64,000 bases of DNA from Paraburkholderia kururiensis JCM 10599 = LMG 19447 (GCF_003986935.1 NZ_RJZE01000030.1:29782-93781); one strand, 5' to 3'; shown: positions 1-10,109, counted from the first letter of the stretch. Program-made: numbers and translations. The notes: a model not told the origin generated them from the letters alone.

Positions 1-413
1 AACAATTTCTGTTGATAACCCGACACTTTGGCAAAGCCGTGTCGGCCGGGCTTGTGCCGAGGCGAAGTGGCAAAGCGGCGGCGGGCTACTACAGCGCGAA
101 GGTAAGCCCGGGAACTTCCGCAAGGAAATTCTTACAAAAAAAGCGCGTAGCAGCCCGCGCGAATTCTTTAAAATGCGCTGTTGCACTGCGCCGGGATACC
201 GCATTCCAGCGCGGCGTGGCCGGACGGGGGCGTAGCCGGCCATGCGCCTTAGTTTCGTGTTCGTTGCGCTTTCGCCTCTTCGCGCGCCGTACCGCGTACG
301 AGACGTGCCAGGCAAGGTGAGGCGCAGTCCGCGTCACACGCCATGACCACGATCCACGCGCGTGCGGCCGCACGCAGCAGGGGTGCAAGAGACACCTCCG
401 AACCATTCCAGTC
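1..413. other. Intergenic, no supported gene
   Basis: No open frame here resembles a protein. The frames present are Arg/Ala-rich antisense or shifted readings of high-GC DNA. An A-rich patch around 130-142 and a TTTAAAAT patch around 167-174 could belong to the promoter of the penicillin-binding protein gene, but their spacing does not fit a good -35/-10 pair. The left edge of the window may cut off the upstream gene's context. Confidence 0.5.
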
Positions 414-2921
414 ATGCCTATCATCAAACGACCGTCTTCCCCGCGCTACCCGTCCGACGATCGGGAACCTTCCTTCCACTCCAGCCGCCAGCCGCAGGGC
501 CGCGAACCGCAGCGACACACCACGTCGCGCGATGGTGTCGACCGTGGGCGCTCCATCGGCCGCTCGATCGCGTTGTGGTTCGTCGGGCTGATCGCCACGC
601 TCGCCGTCGTCGGCGCGTTGATCGTGGGCTACGGGCTCGTGGTGATGGCCCCGCAACTGCCCTCGCTCGATGCGCTCACCGACTACCGGCCGAAGGTGCC
701 GCTGCGCGTCTACACCGCGGACCACGTGCTGATCGGCGAGTTCGGCGAAGAGCGCCGGCAACTCGTGCGCTTCCAGGACATTCCGGACGTCATGAAGAAG
801 GCGGTGCTCGCCATCGAGGACTACCGCTTCTACGAGCACGGCGGCGTCGACTTCGTGGGCATTCTGCGTGCGGGTTTCACGGACCTGCTGCACGGCGGCG
901 CCTCGCAGGGCGCGAGCACGATCACGATGCAGGTGGCGCGCAACTTCTTCCTGTCGAGCGAGAAGACCTACACGCGCAAGATTTACGAAATGCTGCTCGC
1001 CTACAAGATCGAGCGCGCACTCACGAAGGACCAGATTCTCGAGCTGTACATGAACCAGATTTATCTGGGCCAGCGCGCCTACGGCTTTTCGGCCGCTGCG
1101 CGCGTGTACTTCGGCAAGGATCTCAAGGACATCACGCTCGCAGAGGCCGCCATGCTCGCGGGCCTGCCGAAGGCGCCTTCGGCCTACAACCCGGTGGTGA
1201 ACCCGCACCGCGCGAAGGTGCGTCAGGAATACATCCTTAAACGCATGCTCGACCTCGGCTACATCACGCAGCCGCAATACGAAGCCGCCGTGAAGGAAGA
1301 GATCCACACGAAGGCCGCGGGCAACGAGTACAGCGTGCATGCCGAGTACGTCGCCGAAATGGTCCGGCAAATGATGTACTCGCAATACCGGGACGAGACC
1401 TACACGCGTGGGCTCACGGTGACCACGACCATCGATTCCGCAGACCAGGAAGCCGCCTATCGCGCCGTGCGCAAGGGCGTGATGGACTACGAGCGGCGCC
1501 ACGGCTATCGCGGACCGGAGGGCTTCGTCGAATTGCCGGCGGCGGGCGACGATCGCGAGCAGGCGATCGAAGATGCGCTCACGGATCACCCCGATAACGG
1601 CGAGATCGTCGCCGCTGTGGTGACCGAAGCGAACCCGAAGACCGTGAAGGCGCAGATGCTCGACGGCACGGGCGTCACGGTGACGGGCGAGGGGCTGCGA
1701 TTCGTCGGCGCGGCGTTGTCGCCGCGTGCGGGCCAGGCGCTGCGCATTCGGCCCGGCTCCATCATCCGGCTCGTGGCCGACGCGAACGGCAACTGGCAGA
1801 TCACGCAGCTGCCGCAGGTGGAGGGCGCGCTCGTCTCGCTCACGCCGCAGGACGGTGCGATCCGCGCGCTCGTGGGCGGCTTCGACTTCAACAAGAACAA
1901 GTTCAACCACGTGACCCAGGCGTGGCGTCAGCCGGGTTCCAGCTTCAAGCCGTTCATCTATTCGGCCTCGCTCGAAAAGGGCCTGGGGCCAGCCACCATC
2001 ATCAACGACGCGCCGCTGTACTTCCCGCCCACCACACCGGGCGGCGATGCCTGGGAGCCGAAGGACGACGACCAGCCCGACGGTCCGATGCCGATGCGTC
2101 TTGCGCTCGCGAAGTCGAAGAACCTCGTCTCGATCCGCATCCTCTCGTACATCGGCACGAAGTACGCGCAGGACTACGTGACGCAGCGCTTCGGTTTCGA
2201 CGCGGACAAGACGCCGCCGTATTTGCCGATGGCGCTCGGCGCGGGGCTCGTCACGCCGTTGCAGTCGGCGGGCGCGTATTCGGTCTTTGCGAACGGCGGC
2301 TACCGGATCAACCCGTATCTGATCAGCGAGGTGGACGACGCGCACGGCCAGCCGCTTTCGAAGGCGCAGCCGCTCGTGGCCGGACAGAACGCGCCGCAGA
2401 CGCTCTCGCCGCGCAACGCGTTCGTCATGAACAGCCTGCTGCACACGGTAGCGACCTCGGGCACGGGCGCGGGCACCAACGTGCTGCATCGTTCCGATCT
2501 GCAGGGCAAGACGGGTACCACCAACGACGCCAAGGACGGCTGGTTCGCGGGCTACCAGAAGACGCTCGTCGCGGTGGCCTGGATGGGCTACGACCAGCCG
2601 AAGAGCCTTGGCAGCCGAGAGTTCGGTGCACAGCTCGCGTTGCCGATCTGGGTGGAGTACATGCAGCGCGCGCTGCGCGGCGTGCCGCAGGAAGAGCCGC
2701 CGCAACCCGATGGCGTGACGGTCGTGAACGGCGAACTCTACTTCGCCGACATGACGCCGGGCAGCGGGTTTGTCGCGAGCATCGGCATGGACTCGGGCGC
2801 GGCACTGGCCGGCGCGAGCGACGCGACAGGCAACGTGGGGCCGGCCGGAATGTCGCCGCCCGCCGTCAGCTCCACCGAGAAGAAGCAGATCATCGATCTG
2901 TTCGAATCCAACAAGCCTTAA
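414..2921 (+). CDS. mrcA: Class A penicillin-binding protein (PBP1A-type)
   Basis: Bifunctional peptidoglycan synthase: it polymerises lipid II and cross-links stem peptides on the periplasmic face of the inner membrane. A basic Pro/Ser/Arg-rich cytoplasmic tail (1-50) precedes one membrane segment (about 52-78). The GT51 transglycosylase domain follows, with the catalytic Glu in EDYRFYEH (E135) and the GASTITMQ block near 167. The transpeptidase domain carries SSFK (S509/K512), SKN (568-570) and KTGTT (699-703). The 835 residues match the PBP1A layout, including the insert between the two catalytic domains. The ATG has no clear Shine-Dalgarno, so the start is less certain than the gene. The pil genes that often flank the main ponA/mrcA in this family are absent on the visible side, so this could be a second copy (inference). 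Confidence 0.93.
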   Translation: MPIIKRPSSPRYPSDDREPSFHSSRQPQGREPQRHTTSRDGVDRGRSIGRSIALWFVGLIATLAVVGALIVGYGLVVMAPQLPSLDALTDYRPKVPLRVYTADHVLIGEFGEERRQLVRFQDIPDVMKKAVLAIEDYRFYEHGGVDFVGILRAGFTDLLHGGASQGASTITMQVARNFFLSSEKTYTRKIYEMLLAYKIERALTKDQILELYMNQIYLGQRAYGFSAAARVYFGKDLKDITLAEAAMLAGLPKAPSAYNPVVNPHRAKVRQEYILKRMLDLGYITQPQYEAAVKEEIHTKAAGNEYSVHAEYVAEMVRQMMYSQYRDETYTRGLTVTTTIDSADQEAAYRAVRKGVMDYERRHGYRGPEGFVELPAAGDDREQAIEDALTDHPDNGEIVAAVVTEANPKTVKAQMLDGTGVTVTGEGLRFVGAALSPRAGQALRIRPGSIIRLVADANGNWQITQLPQVEGALVSLTPQDGAIRALVGGFDFNKNKFNHVTQAWRQPGSSFKPFIYSASLEKGLGPATIINDAPLYFPPTTPGGDAWEPKDDDQPDGPMPMRLALAKSKNLVSIRILSYIGTKYAQDYVTQRFGFDADKTPPYLPMALGAGLVTPLQSAGAYSVFANGGYRINPYLISEVDDAHGQPLSKAQPLVAGQNAPQTLSPRNAFVMNSLLHTVATSGTGAGTNVLHRSDLQGKTGTTNDAKDGWFAGYQKTLVAVAWMGYDQPKSLGSREFGAQLALPIWVEYMQRALRGVPQEEPPQPDGVTVVNGELYFADMTPGSGFVASIGMDSGAALAGASDATGNVGPAGMSPPAVSSTEKKQIIDLFESNKP

Positions 2922-3135
2922 ACGCTGTAGCAACACTCGTTGAACCTGCCCCGGCGCATTTCGCATCGCATGCCGAAAGCGTCGGCGGCTCAACGGGTTA
3001 GGGCATTTGTCGGCGAGTTTTCAACAGGCTCTTCAACACAATCTGGGGATAACTGGCCGGCAGTGCGTCACCATCCGCGCGGACGCCTGATGCAGGTGGC
3101 CCGCACTTGTCTCTCCGCTTAGACGCTCCAGGCGC

Positions 3136-3789
3136 TCACGCGCTGGTCCGGCCCGCCGCCCACGCGATCACGTCTTCGAGCCGGTCGTTTCCCCAGAACA
3201 TCTCGTCGCCCACGAAGAACGTCGGCGCGCCAAAAATGCCGCGTTCGATTGCGGTCGCCGTTTGCGTGCGCAGTTTCGCGCGGTGCTCGTCGCTCAGCGC
3301 CGCGGCAACGATCTTGTCGGCAGGCAAGCCCAGGCGGTTGAGCGCTTCGTGTACCGCTTCGGGCGTGTCGATCTCGCGATCCTCGGCGAAGTTCATCTGC
3401 ATGATCTCGCGGCACCAGGCGCCGATCCACGGCTCTCCCGCGGCGAAGGCGGCCACCCGCATGGGCAAGAGCGCGCGGCGCGGAAAGGTGGACGGCCACG
3501 TCCACGGCAGGCCGTATCTGGCGCACAGGCGCTCCATGTCGCGTTTCACGTAGGCGCCTTTTTCCTTCTGCACGACGAACGGCGGTCCCGACCAGCCAAG
3601 CCGCTCGAACACGGGCCCGAGCAGGAACGGTTGCCATCGCACCGGGACGCCGGCTTCGGCAGCCGCGTGCTCGATCCGCATGACGCTCAGATAGCTGTAG
3701 TTGCTGGCGAAGTCGAACCAGAACTCGATTTCGCGCGGCGCGGTGGGTGCGGTGGGCGCGGTGGGCGTTGAGGCGGGTCGTTCGGACAT
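3136..3789 (-). CDS. DsbA-family / 2-hydroxychromene-2-carboxylate isomerase-like protein
   Basis: A 217-residue thioredoxin-fold protein of the DsbA/GST-kappa/HCCA isomerase group. The N-terminal block FDFASNYSYL (about 25-34) matches the FDFxSPYSYL motif of HCCA isomerases, where the Ser (here S29) replaces the redox CxxC. A glutathione-using isomerase or transferase is therefore likelier than a disulfide oxidase. The GIFGAPTFFVGDEMFWGNDR block near the C terminus is typical of the family, where the cis-Pro region binds substrate or glutathione. The ATG at 3789 is preferred over an upstream in-frame ATG because GGAG lies upstream of it and the extension is not conserved-looking. Residues 9-18 hold a Thr-Ala-Pro triplet repeat. 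It lies 62 bp downstream of the efflux genes on the same strand, so read-through is possible. The natural substrate is unknown. Confidence 0.85.
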   Translation of the reverse strand: MSERPASTPTAPTAPTAPREIEFWFDFASNYSYLSVMRIEHAAAEAGVPVRWQPFLLGPVFERLGWSGPPFVVQKEKGAYVKRDMERLCARYGLPWTWPSTFPRRALLPMRVAAFAAGEPWIGAWCREIMQMNFAEDREIDTPEAVHEALNRLGLPADKIVAAALSDEHRAKLRTQTATAIERGIFGAPTFFVGDEMFWGNDRLEDVIAWAAGRTSA

Positions 3790-3851
3790 GGCGACGTCTC
3801 CGGGTTCGCTACGCCGCAAGCATAGCGCTGTCGGGGCACCCGAGCCGACGG

Positions 3852-5363
3852 TCAGCGCGCTGCCGTGCTCTCGCTATTGCCTGTATCGCCGCTCGCTCGC
3901 TGCGCAGACGCGGCGGGTGCCGCCTCTGCGCGAGGCGCGGGCGGATCACCCATGGCCTGGAACAGTGCCGCCGTGTCCGAGAGACGCGCGCCCGTATAGC
4001 GGATCTCATCGAGCTGCGCGTTGTGCCACTGCTGCTCCGCGGAGCGCGCAGCCGACGGCGGCAGCGCGCCAAGACGCTGGCGCGCTGCCGTCTCGCGGAA
4101 TGCGCCTTGCGCCGCGCGTGCCGCGGTGCCCGCCGCCGCGAGCGCCTCGGCGTCGTGTTCGAGCGCGGCGAGCGTATTGGCCACGTTCTCGAATGCGGCA
4201 AGCACGGTTTGCCGGTATTGCGCGACGGCCGCATCGTACGATGCGACCGCGGCGCGCCGTTGCGCGAGGAGCGCTCCACCGTGAAACACCGGCTGCGAGA
4301 GCGACGCGCCCACGCTCCACAGCGCGCCCGCGCCGGAGAGCATCGCGGGCCAGCTAAAGCCGCCTTTGCCCATCGACGCCGTGAGCGAAAGGCTCGGGAA
4401 CATCTGCGCCGTGGCTACGCCGACGTCGGCTGCCGCGGCCTTCAGCGCGGCACTCGCGGCGAGGATGTCGGGACGCGACTGCAGCAGGTCCGAGGGCACG
4501 ACGACAGGCACGTCGCGCGGCACGTCGAGGCTCGCGAGGTCGAGGTCGGGCGGAGCGGCGTCGGGCGTGCGGCCCAGCAGCACGGCGAGCGCGTGGCGCG
4601 TGGTGAGCCACTGCTGGCGAAGGCCGGGCAGGCCGGCCGCGAGCGACGCGGCGTTCTGCTGGGCGGCGAGCACGTCCGCATGCGCGAGGGCGCCAAGCGC
4701 GTAGCGCTTCTCGCGGTCGCGTGCTTCGTCGTTGGCGAGCGCGACGAGCCGCTCGGTGGCATCGATCTGCGCGTGCAGCGCCGCCGCCGAGATCGTCGCG
4801 GACACGATGTTGGCCGCCAGCGCACGTCGCGCCGCATCGAACTGGAACGCCTGCATGCCGACGCGTGCCGCGAGCGCCGCGTTTTCGAGCCGTGCCGCGC
4901 CGAACAGGTCGAACGTGTAGCTCGCCTGCAACTGGCCGACGAACACGTTGTAGAGCACCGTGTTCGGTCCTGCTTCCGGAATGCCGAGCGCGCGCTCGCG
5001 CGTGGCCTGGCCGCCCGCGTCGATGGAAGGCAGCAGCGACTTGCCGATCTGCGCGCGCAGTTGCTCGCGGGCCGCCGCGAGGTTGCGGTCCGCGGCGGCG
5101 AGCGTGGGGCTGTTGCGCAAGCCCTCGTCGACGAGCGCATCGAGTGCATTGGAGCGGTACAGCTTCCACCATTCGGGCACGGGCCTCGCGCCCACCACGA
5201 AGGTCTGCGCGACGCCTTGCGCGGACACGGTCTGCGCAGGCTGTGCGGCTGCGCCGTAATGTTCGGGCTGCGGCATGGCCGGCGGATTGCCGTTCGGACC
5301 AAAGGAACAGGCACCGAGACCTGCCGCTGTCGCCACGGCGAGTACGACCACACGTGTCTTCAT
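3852..5363 (-). CDS. RND efflux outer-membrane lipoprotein (NodT/OprM family)
   Basis: Outer-membrane channel of the tripartite efflux system encoded by this operon. The 503-residue protein starts with a lipoprotein signal peptide whose lipobox ends LGAC (C19). Two repeated outer-membrane-efflux-protein halves follow, rich in Ala/Gln/Leu alpha-helical heptads, as in OprM and NodT. It is the third gene of the adaptor-pump-channel operon, only 2 bp after the pump stop codon. A stem-loop (GCGCTG at 3825-3830 pairing with CAGCGC at 3853-3858) covers its stop codon; it may reduce transcription into the next gene but has no T-run. The C terminus is Ala/Ser-rich and probably disordered. Specificity cannot be read from the sequence; biocides, solvents and antibiotics are usual for the family. 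Confidence 0.93.
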   Translation of the reverse strand: MKTRVVVLAVATAAGLGACSFGPNGNPPAMPQPEHYGAAAQPAQTVSAQGVAQTFVVGARPVPEWWKLYRSNALDALVDEGLRNSPTLAAADRNLAAAREQLRAQIGKSLLPSIDAGGQATRERALGIPEAGPNTVLYNVFVGQLQASYTFDLFGAARLENAALAARVGMQAFQFDAARRALAANIVSATISAAALHAQIDATERLVALANDEARDREKRYALGALAHADVLAAQQNAASLAAGLPGLRQQWLTTRHALAVLLGRTPDAAPPDLDLASLDVPRDVPVVVPSDLLQSRPDILAASAALKAAAADVGVATAQMFPSLSLTASMGKGGFSWPAMLSGAGALWSVGASLSQPVFHGGALLAQRRAAVASYDAAVAQYRQTVLAAFENVANTLAALEHDAEALAAAGTAARAAQGAFRETAARQRLGALPPSAARSAEQQWHNAQLDEIRYTGARLSDTAALFQAMGDPPAPRAEAAPAASAQRASGDTGNSESTAAR

Positions 5364-5365
5364 GA

Positions 5366-8300
5366 TCAGTTCCCCGTATGTTCGTCGGACGCACGCGGGC
5401 GGCGCTCGCGTTCGTTCTCACGCTCGCCCTCAGTTTCGTCATTGCGCACGCGGAACGACGCCGCATAGAGCGCGGGCAAATAGAAGAGCGTGAGCACCGT
5501 GGCGCTCGTGATGCCGCCCATCAACGCCGTCGCCATCGGCCCGAAGAAGTTCGAGCGCAACAGCGGTATGAGCGCGAGCACGGCAGCCGCCGCGGTCAGC
5601 GTGATGGGCCGGAAGCGCCGTACGGTGGCGCCCACGATCGCATCGAAGCGCCGGTGGCCCGCCGCGATGTCCTGTTCGATCTGATCGACGAGGATCACCG
5701 AGTTGCGCATGATGATGCCGAACATGGCGATCACGCCGAGCATCGCGACGAAGCCGAAGGGCTTGCCGAAGAGCAGCAGCGTGGCCACCACGCCGATCAG
5801 GCCGAGCGGGGCCGTCAGCACGACCATCAGCACGCGCGCGAAGCTCTGCAGCTGGATCATGAGCAGCGTGAGCACGGCGATGATCATGATCGGCATCTGC
5901 GCGTTGATCGACGCCTGGCCCTTCGCGCTTTCCTCTACCGACCCGCCCACCTCGATGCGATAGCCCACCGGCAGCGTGGCGCGAATGGGTGCGAGCGACT
6001 GGTCGATGCTTTTCGTCACGTCGATGCCCTGGGCGTTGCCCGTCACGTCCGACTGCACGGTGAGTGTGGGCTGCCGGTCGCGTTCCCAGATCACGCCGTA
6101 TTCGAGGTCGGGCTTCATGCTGCCGAGCGCGCCGAGCGGCACCGGACCGTTCGGCGTGGGCATGGCGAGCGTCGTCAGGCGCTCGGGGTCCACGCGTTCG
6201 CGCTGCGGGGCGCGCAGATCGACGCTGATCAGCTTGTCCGCCTCGCGATACTGCGTCACGGTGTAGCCCGAGAGCGTCATGGCGAGAAAGCTGGCGATAT
6301 CTTCCGAACTCACGCCCAGTTCGCGTGCTTTCTTCTGGTCGATCTCGAAGCGCATCGAACGTTCGGCCGGCTCGTCCCAGTCGAACTGCACGTTGACCGT
6401 GCGCGCGTCGTCGCGCATCTTTGCGGCCACACGTTCGGCGATGGAACGCACCGTCGCGATGTCGTCGCCGCTTACGCGGAACTGCACGGGATAACCGACA
6501 GGCGGTCCGTTCTCGAGCCGCGAGAGCCGCGTGCGCAACGCAGGGAACCTGTCGCGCAGCATGGGTTCGAGCCAGCGCGCAAGCTTCTCGCGCTCTTCCA
6601 CCGACTTCGCCGTAATCACGAACTGCGCGAAGTTGGGCAACTGCAACTGCTGGTCGAGCGGCAGATAAAAACGCGGCGCGCCGGTGCCGACGAAGTCGAT
6701 GCTGTGATCGATCTCGGGCCGACCTGCAATTGCTTGTTCGAAACGCCTGGCCTCGCGCAGCGTCGCCTCGAACGACGCACCTTCGGGTAGCCGCAGATCG
6801 ACGAGCAATTCGGGACGGTCGGAGCTTGGGAAGAACTGCTGCGCGACCTGCGTGAAGCCCGCGAGCGACACGATAAAGAGCGCGACGGTGATGGCCAGCA
6901 CCACGAAGCGCCGCTCGATGCACCAACTGACCCAGCCGCGCAGGCGGTCGTAGAAGCGTGTGTCGTAGATGTCGGTGTGCTCGTGGTCGTCGTCGTGTCT
7001 GGTGGGATCGTTGGCCGCGTGCGCCGGCCGTTTGCGTTCGGAGAGCAGGTGATAGCCCAGCAGCGGAATCAGCACGACGGCCGCGAGCCACGACGCGATC
7101 AGTGCGATGGCGGAGACCTCGAAGATGGAGCGCGTGTATTCGCCGGTGCTCGACTTCGCGAGCGCGATGGGCAAAAAGCCCGACACGGTGACGAGCGTGC
7201 CCGTGAGCATCGGAAAGGCGGTGCTCGTGTAGGCGTAGGCCGCCGCACGCGTGCGGTTCCACCCCTGTTCGAGCTTCACGGCCATCATTTCGACGGCGAT
7301 GATCGCGTCGTCCACGAGCAGGCCGAGCGCCAGCACGAGCGTGCCGAGCGACACCTTGTGCAAGCCGATGTCGAAGAGGTACATGCAGAGCGCCGTGACG
7401 GCGAGCACGACCGGAATCGAGATCACCACCACCATGCCCGTGCGCACGCCGAGTGAGACAAGGCTCACGATCAGCACGATGGCAACGGCTTCGGCCACGG
7501 CTTCGAGAAAGTCGTCGACCGAGCGCGACACCGCATGCGGCATGCTCGACACCTGCACGAGCTTGAGGCCCGCCGGCAGCCGCGCCTGCAATTCCGAGGT
7601 CTGCGCGTCGAGCGCCTTGCCAAGGCGGATCACGTCGCCGCCCGGCTGCATCGTGATGCCGATGCCGAGTACGGCTTTGCCCCCGGAGCGCATCTGCGTG
7701 ACGGGCGGGTCGTCGTAGCCGCGCCGGATCACGGCGATGTCGCCAAGGCGAAACGAGCGGTTGTTGATGCGCACGAGCAGATCGGCGAGCGCTTTGACGT
7801 CCTTGAACTGGCCGCTCGGGCGCACGAACACGCGGTCGTCGGCGGTGGTTAGCGTGCCCGCAGCCGCGACGGCGTTCTGCGAATTGATGGCCTGCGCGAG
7901 CTGCTGCGGCGTGATGCCGAGGCGCGTCAACTGCGTGTTCGATATCTCGATGTAGATGTGCTGGTTCGGGTCGCCAAAGTAGTCCACTTTCGCGACGCCG
8001 GGCACGCGCAGCAGCACGGTGCGCAGTTGGTCCGCGTAGTCGTGCAGCTGCGCCGGTGAAAAGCCGTCGCCTTCGAGCGTGTAGATGTTGGTGTAGACGT
8101 CGCCGAACTCGTCGTTGAAGAACGGGCCTTGCACGCCGGGCGGCAGCGTCGCCGCCATGTCGCCCACCTTCTTGCGCACCTGGTACCAGGTCTGCGGCAC
8201 CTCCTTCACGGGCGCGGAGTCTTTCATCGTGAAGAAGATCAGCGATTCGCCGGGGCGCGAGTAGCTGCGCAGGAAGTCGATATAAGGCGTTTCCTGGAGC

Positions 8301-8581
8301 TTGCGGCCGATGCGGTCGGTGACCTGTTCCTGGACCTGACGCGCGGTGGCGCCGGGCCAGAAGGTCTGGATCACCATCACGCGGAACGTGAAGGGCGGGT
8401 CTTCGGACTGCGCGAGCCGCGTGTAGGCCAGCACGCCGAACAACGTGGCAAGCACGATCACGAACACGACGAGCGCCTGGTGGCGCAGCGCCCATGCCGA
8501 GAGGTTGAAGCGTTGGGTGGCGCTGGTTTCGGCGGCTGCACCCACGCCTGAATGGGTACCTTCTTCCCGTGCGGCCGTCAT
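5366..8581 (-). CDS. RND efflux pump, inner-membrane permease (AcrB/HAE superfamily)
   Basis: Proton-driven inner-membrane pump, 1071 residues, with the usual duplicated layout: TM1, large periplasmic porter loop, TM2-TM7, second porter loop, TM8-TM12. The TM4 proton-relay pair is present (GLLVDDAI). In TM10 the position of the AcrB lysine K940 is Arg (MRNSVILVDQ), as in several subfamilies outside MexB/AcrB, so the pump probably belongs to a TriC/MexK-like branch rather than being an AcrB orthologue (inference). The ATG overlaps the adaptor stop by 4 bp (ATGA), and the channel gene follows after 2 bp, giving a translationally coupled operon. A hydrophilic, His/Asp-rich loop (about 530-545) lies between TM6 and TM7. 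The probable regulator is the divergent TetR gene. Confidence 0.95.
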   Translation of the reverse strand: MTAAREEGTHSGVGAAAETSATQRFNLSAWALRHQALVVFVIVLATLFGVLAYTRLAQSEDPPFTFRVMVIQTFWPGATARQVQEQVTDRIGRKLQETPYIDFLRSYSRPGESLIFFTMKDSAPVKEVPQTWYQVRKKVGDMAATLPPGVQGPFFNDEFGDVYTNIYTLEGDGFSPAQLHDYADQLRTVLLRVPGVAKVDYFGDPNQHIYIEISNTQLTRLGITPQQLAQAINSQNAVAAAGTLTTADDRVFVRPSGQFKDVKALADLLVRINNRSFRLGDIAVIRRGYDDPPVTQMRSGGKAVLGIGITMQPGGDVIRLGKALDAQTSELQARLPAGLKLVQVSSMPHAVSRSVDDFLEAVAEAVAIVLIVSLVSLGVRTGMVVVISIPVVLAVTALCMYLFDIGLHKVSLGTLVLALGLLVDDAIIAVEMMAVKLEQGWNRTRAAAYAYTSTAFPMLTGTLVTVSGFLPIALAKSSTGEYTRSIFEVSAIALIASWLAAVVLIPLLGYHLLSERKRPAHAANDPTRHDDDHEHTDIYDTRFYDRLRGWVSWCIERRFVVLAITVALFIVSLAGFTQVAQQFFPSSDRPELLVDLRLPEGASFEATLREARRFEQAIAGRPEIDHSIDFVGTGAPRFYLPLDQQLQLPNFAQFVITAKSVEEREKLARWLEPMLRDRFPALRTRLSRLENGPPVGYPVQFRVSGDDIATVRSIAERVAAKMRDDARTVNVQFDWDEPAERSMRFEIDQKKARELGVSSEDIASFLAMTLSGYTVTQYREADKLISVDLRAPQRERVDPERLTTLAMPTPNGPVPLGALGSMKPDLEYGVIWERDRQPTLTVQSDVTGNAQGIDVTKSIDQSLAPIRATLPVGYRIEVGGSVEESAKGQASINAQMPIMIIAVLTLLMIQLQSFARVLMVVLTAPLGLIGVVATLLLFGKPFGFVAMLGVIAMFGIIMRNSVILVDQIEQDIAAGHRRFDAIVGATVRRFRPITLTAAAAVLALIPLLRSNFFGPMATALMGGITSATVLTLFYLPALYAASFRVRNDETEGERENERERRPRASDEHTGN

Positions 8582-9918
8582 GACGCGAAGTCCTCAGGAT
8601 GCAGCGGCGCCACGGGCCGGACCTGCTCGCCGGCCGCTACCGTATGCACACCTTGCAGCACGACACGCTCGCCGCTCGCGAGCCCCTGCGTGACGGCGAT
8701 GGTGCGCTCGCCGTAGCGCGCCACGGTGACGCGGCGCAGTTCGAGTGTGCCGGTGTCGGCTGCGGCGCCTGCATTGGCCGCGTTCGCCGTGTTTGCCGCG
8801 CTGGCCGCCTGGCCGGCAGGGCTGTTCATCCGCACAACCCACACGGCCGGCGCGTTGCCGTCGTGAAAGAGGGCCGTGGCGGGCAGCGTGAAGGTCGGGC
8901 CGCTCGACTGCACGAATGGGGTGGATTGGCCGGCCTGGCTGGCTTGGGGCGACTGGGAAGCTTCAGCGCCCGTCATGCCATTCGCACTCGCGAAAACGAC
9001 GTTCGCCGTCATGCCGAGCCGAACGTCGGCGCCCGCATGATCGAGTGTGAGCTTCACGCGATACGTGCGGCTCTGCGGATCGGCCGCGGGCGAGACTTCG
9101 CGCACGCGCGCAGCGAAAACTCGGCCCGGCAGAGCCGGCAGCGTCACCTGCGCCGCGCGTCCGGCCGCAAGGCCGCCCACGGCGTTTTCGGGCACATCGC
9201 AGACCACGTCGATGTCGCCGGTCCAGGCCAGCGTGTAGACCGCCTGGCCCGCCGCGACGTTCTGCCCCGTATCCGCCTGCTCGGCGGTGATCACGCCGTC
9301 ATGGTCGGCGTGCAAGGTGGCGTAGCGAAGCTGGTCGCGAGCGAGTGCGGCTTGCTGCGCGGCCTGGTCGCGCTGGGCGGCGGCGGATGTGTAAGCGTCT
9401 TCGGTCTGTTCGAGCTGAGCGGGCGCGATCAGTTGCTCGCGCGCCTGGGCGCGGTCGCGATCGAGCTGCTGCTTCGCATACACGAGCCGGTGCTGTGCCG
9501 CCTCCAGCTGCGCCGCGGCGCTCGCGGCGTTCTTCTGCACGTCGGCGGGGTCGAGCTGCGCGACGGTCTGCCCGGCCTTCACGGTATCGCCGAGGCGTAC
9601 GCGCCGCTCGACGATCTTGCCGCCGATGCGAAACGACAGCGGCGTCGAATAGCGCGACTGCACCTCGCCGGGCAGCGACGCCATGACCGGCGCGCCATCC
9701 GCTTGCACCGCGACGGCGACGACGGGCCGCGCCGCGGGCGCGATGTCGGCCGGCTTGTGGCAGGCGGAGAGGAGGGTGAGAGGGGCGACGAGGGCGAGGA
9801 AAAGCGTCCGGGTGCCGCGGCGCAGCAGCCGCGCGGTGTCACGCGTGGGTACCGCAGCCCCGGCGCGGCGGGAGTGTCTTGTTGCGAAGGGCCATACGTC
9901 ACAACCGGGATGATTCAC
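8578..9918 (-). CDS. RND efflux periplasmic adaptor (membrane-fusion protein)
   Basis: Links the inner-membrane pump to the outer-membrane channel. After a long, basic N terminus there is a lipoprotein-type signal ending LLSAC. The mature part shows the membrane-fusion order: barrel-sandwich/lipoyl half with VGDTVKAGQ-like VRLGDTVKAGQTVAQLDPAD, an alpha-helical hairpin rich in Ala/Gln, the second lipoyl half (HADHDGVITAEQADTGQ) and a beta-barrel with VREVSPAADPQSRTYRVK. A linker rich in Ala/Asn/Gly interrupts the membrane-proximal domain. The start is a GTG at 9918 preceded by GAGG five bases upstream. Frames further upstream would run into the divergent TetR gene. This start gives about 50 residues before the lipobox, longer than normal, so the start is uncertain while the gene is not. 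Confidence 0.88.
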   Translation of the reverse strand: MNHPGCDVWPFATRHSRRAGAAVPTRDTARLLRRGTRTLFLALVAPLTLLSACHKPADIAPAARPVVAVAVQADGAPVMASLPGEVQSRYSTPLSFRIGGKIVERRVRLGDTVKAGQTVAQLDPADVQKNAASAAAQLEAAQHRLVYAKQQLDRDRAQAREQLIAPAQLEQTEDAYTSAAAQRDQAAQQAALARDQLRYATLHADHDGVITAEQADTGQNVAAGQAVYTLAWTGDIDVVCDVPENAVGGLAAGRAAQVTLPALPGRVFAARVREVSPAADPQSRTYRVKLTLDHAGADVRLGMTANVVFASANGMTGAEASQSPQASQAGQSTPFVQSSGPTFTLPATALFHDGNAPAVWVVRMNSPAGQAASAANTANAANAGAAADTGTLELRRVTVARYGERTIAVTQGLASGERVVLQGVHTVAAGEQVRPVAPLHPEDFAS

Positions 9919-10109
9919 ATCGACCTCGACTGGAGAAACGGCCCCGCGCCGACGCGAGCGGCGCGGGGCCGGACGCGGCAAAAGACGAGGCAAAGGCAGA
10001 GCAGAAAGCAGGGCATAGCGGCAGGCCACGTCGATCGCGATCCGATCTCGAACAAAGGAGCGGAGCGACGGCAACGCTGCGCGCATTCCGACTACAGCGC
10101 TGGATTCTA

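Noticed and set aside
249..2993. A 914-residue frame on the minus strand across the penicillin-binding protein gene
   Set aside because: It is antisense to a clear GT51/transpeptidase gene and consists of Arg/His/Val-rich text with no domain, the normal shadow of high-GC coding DNA.
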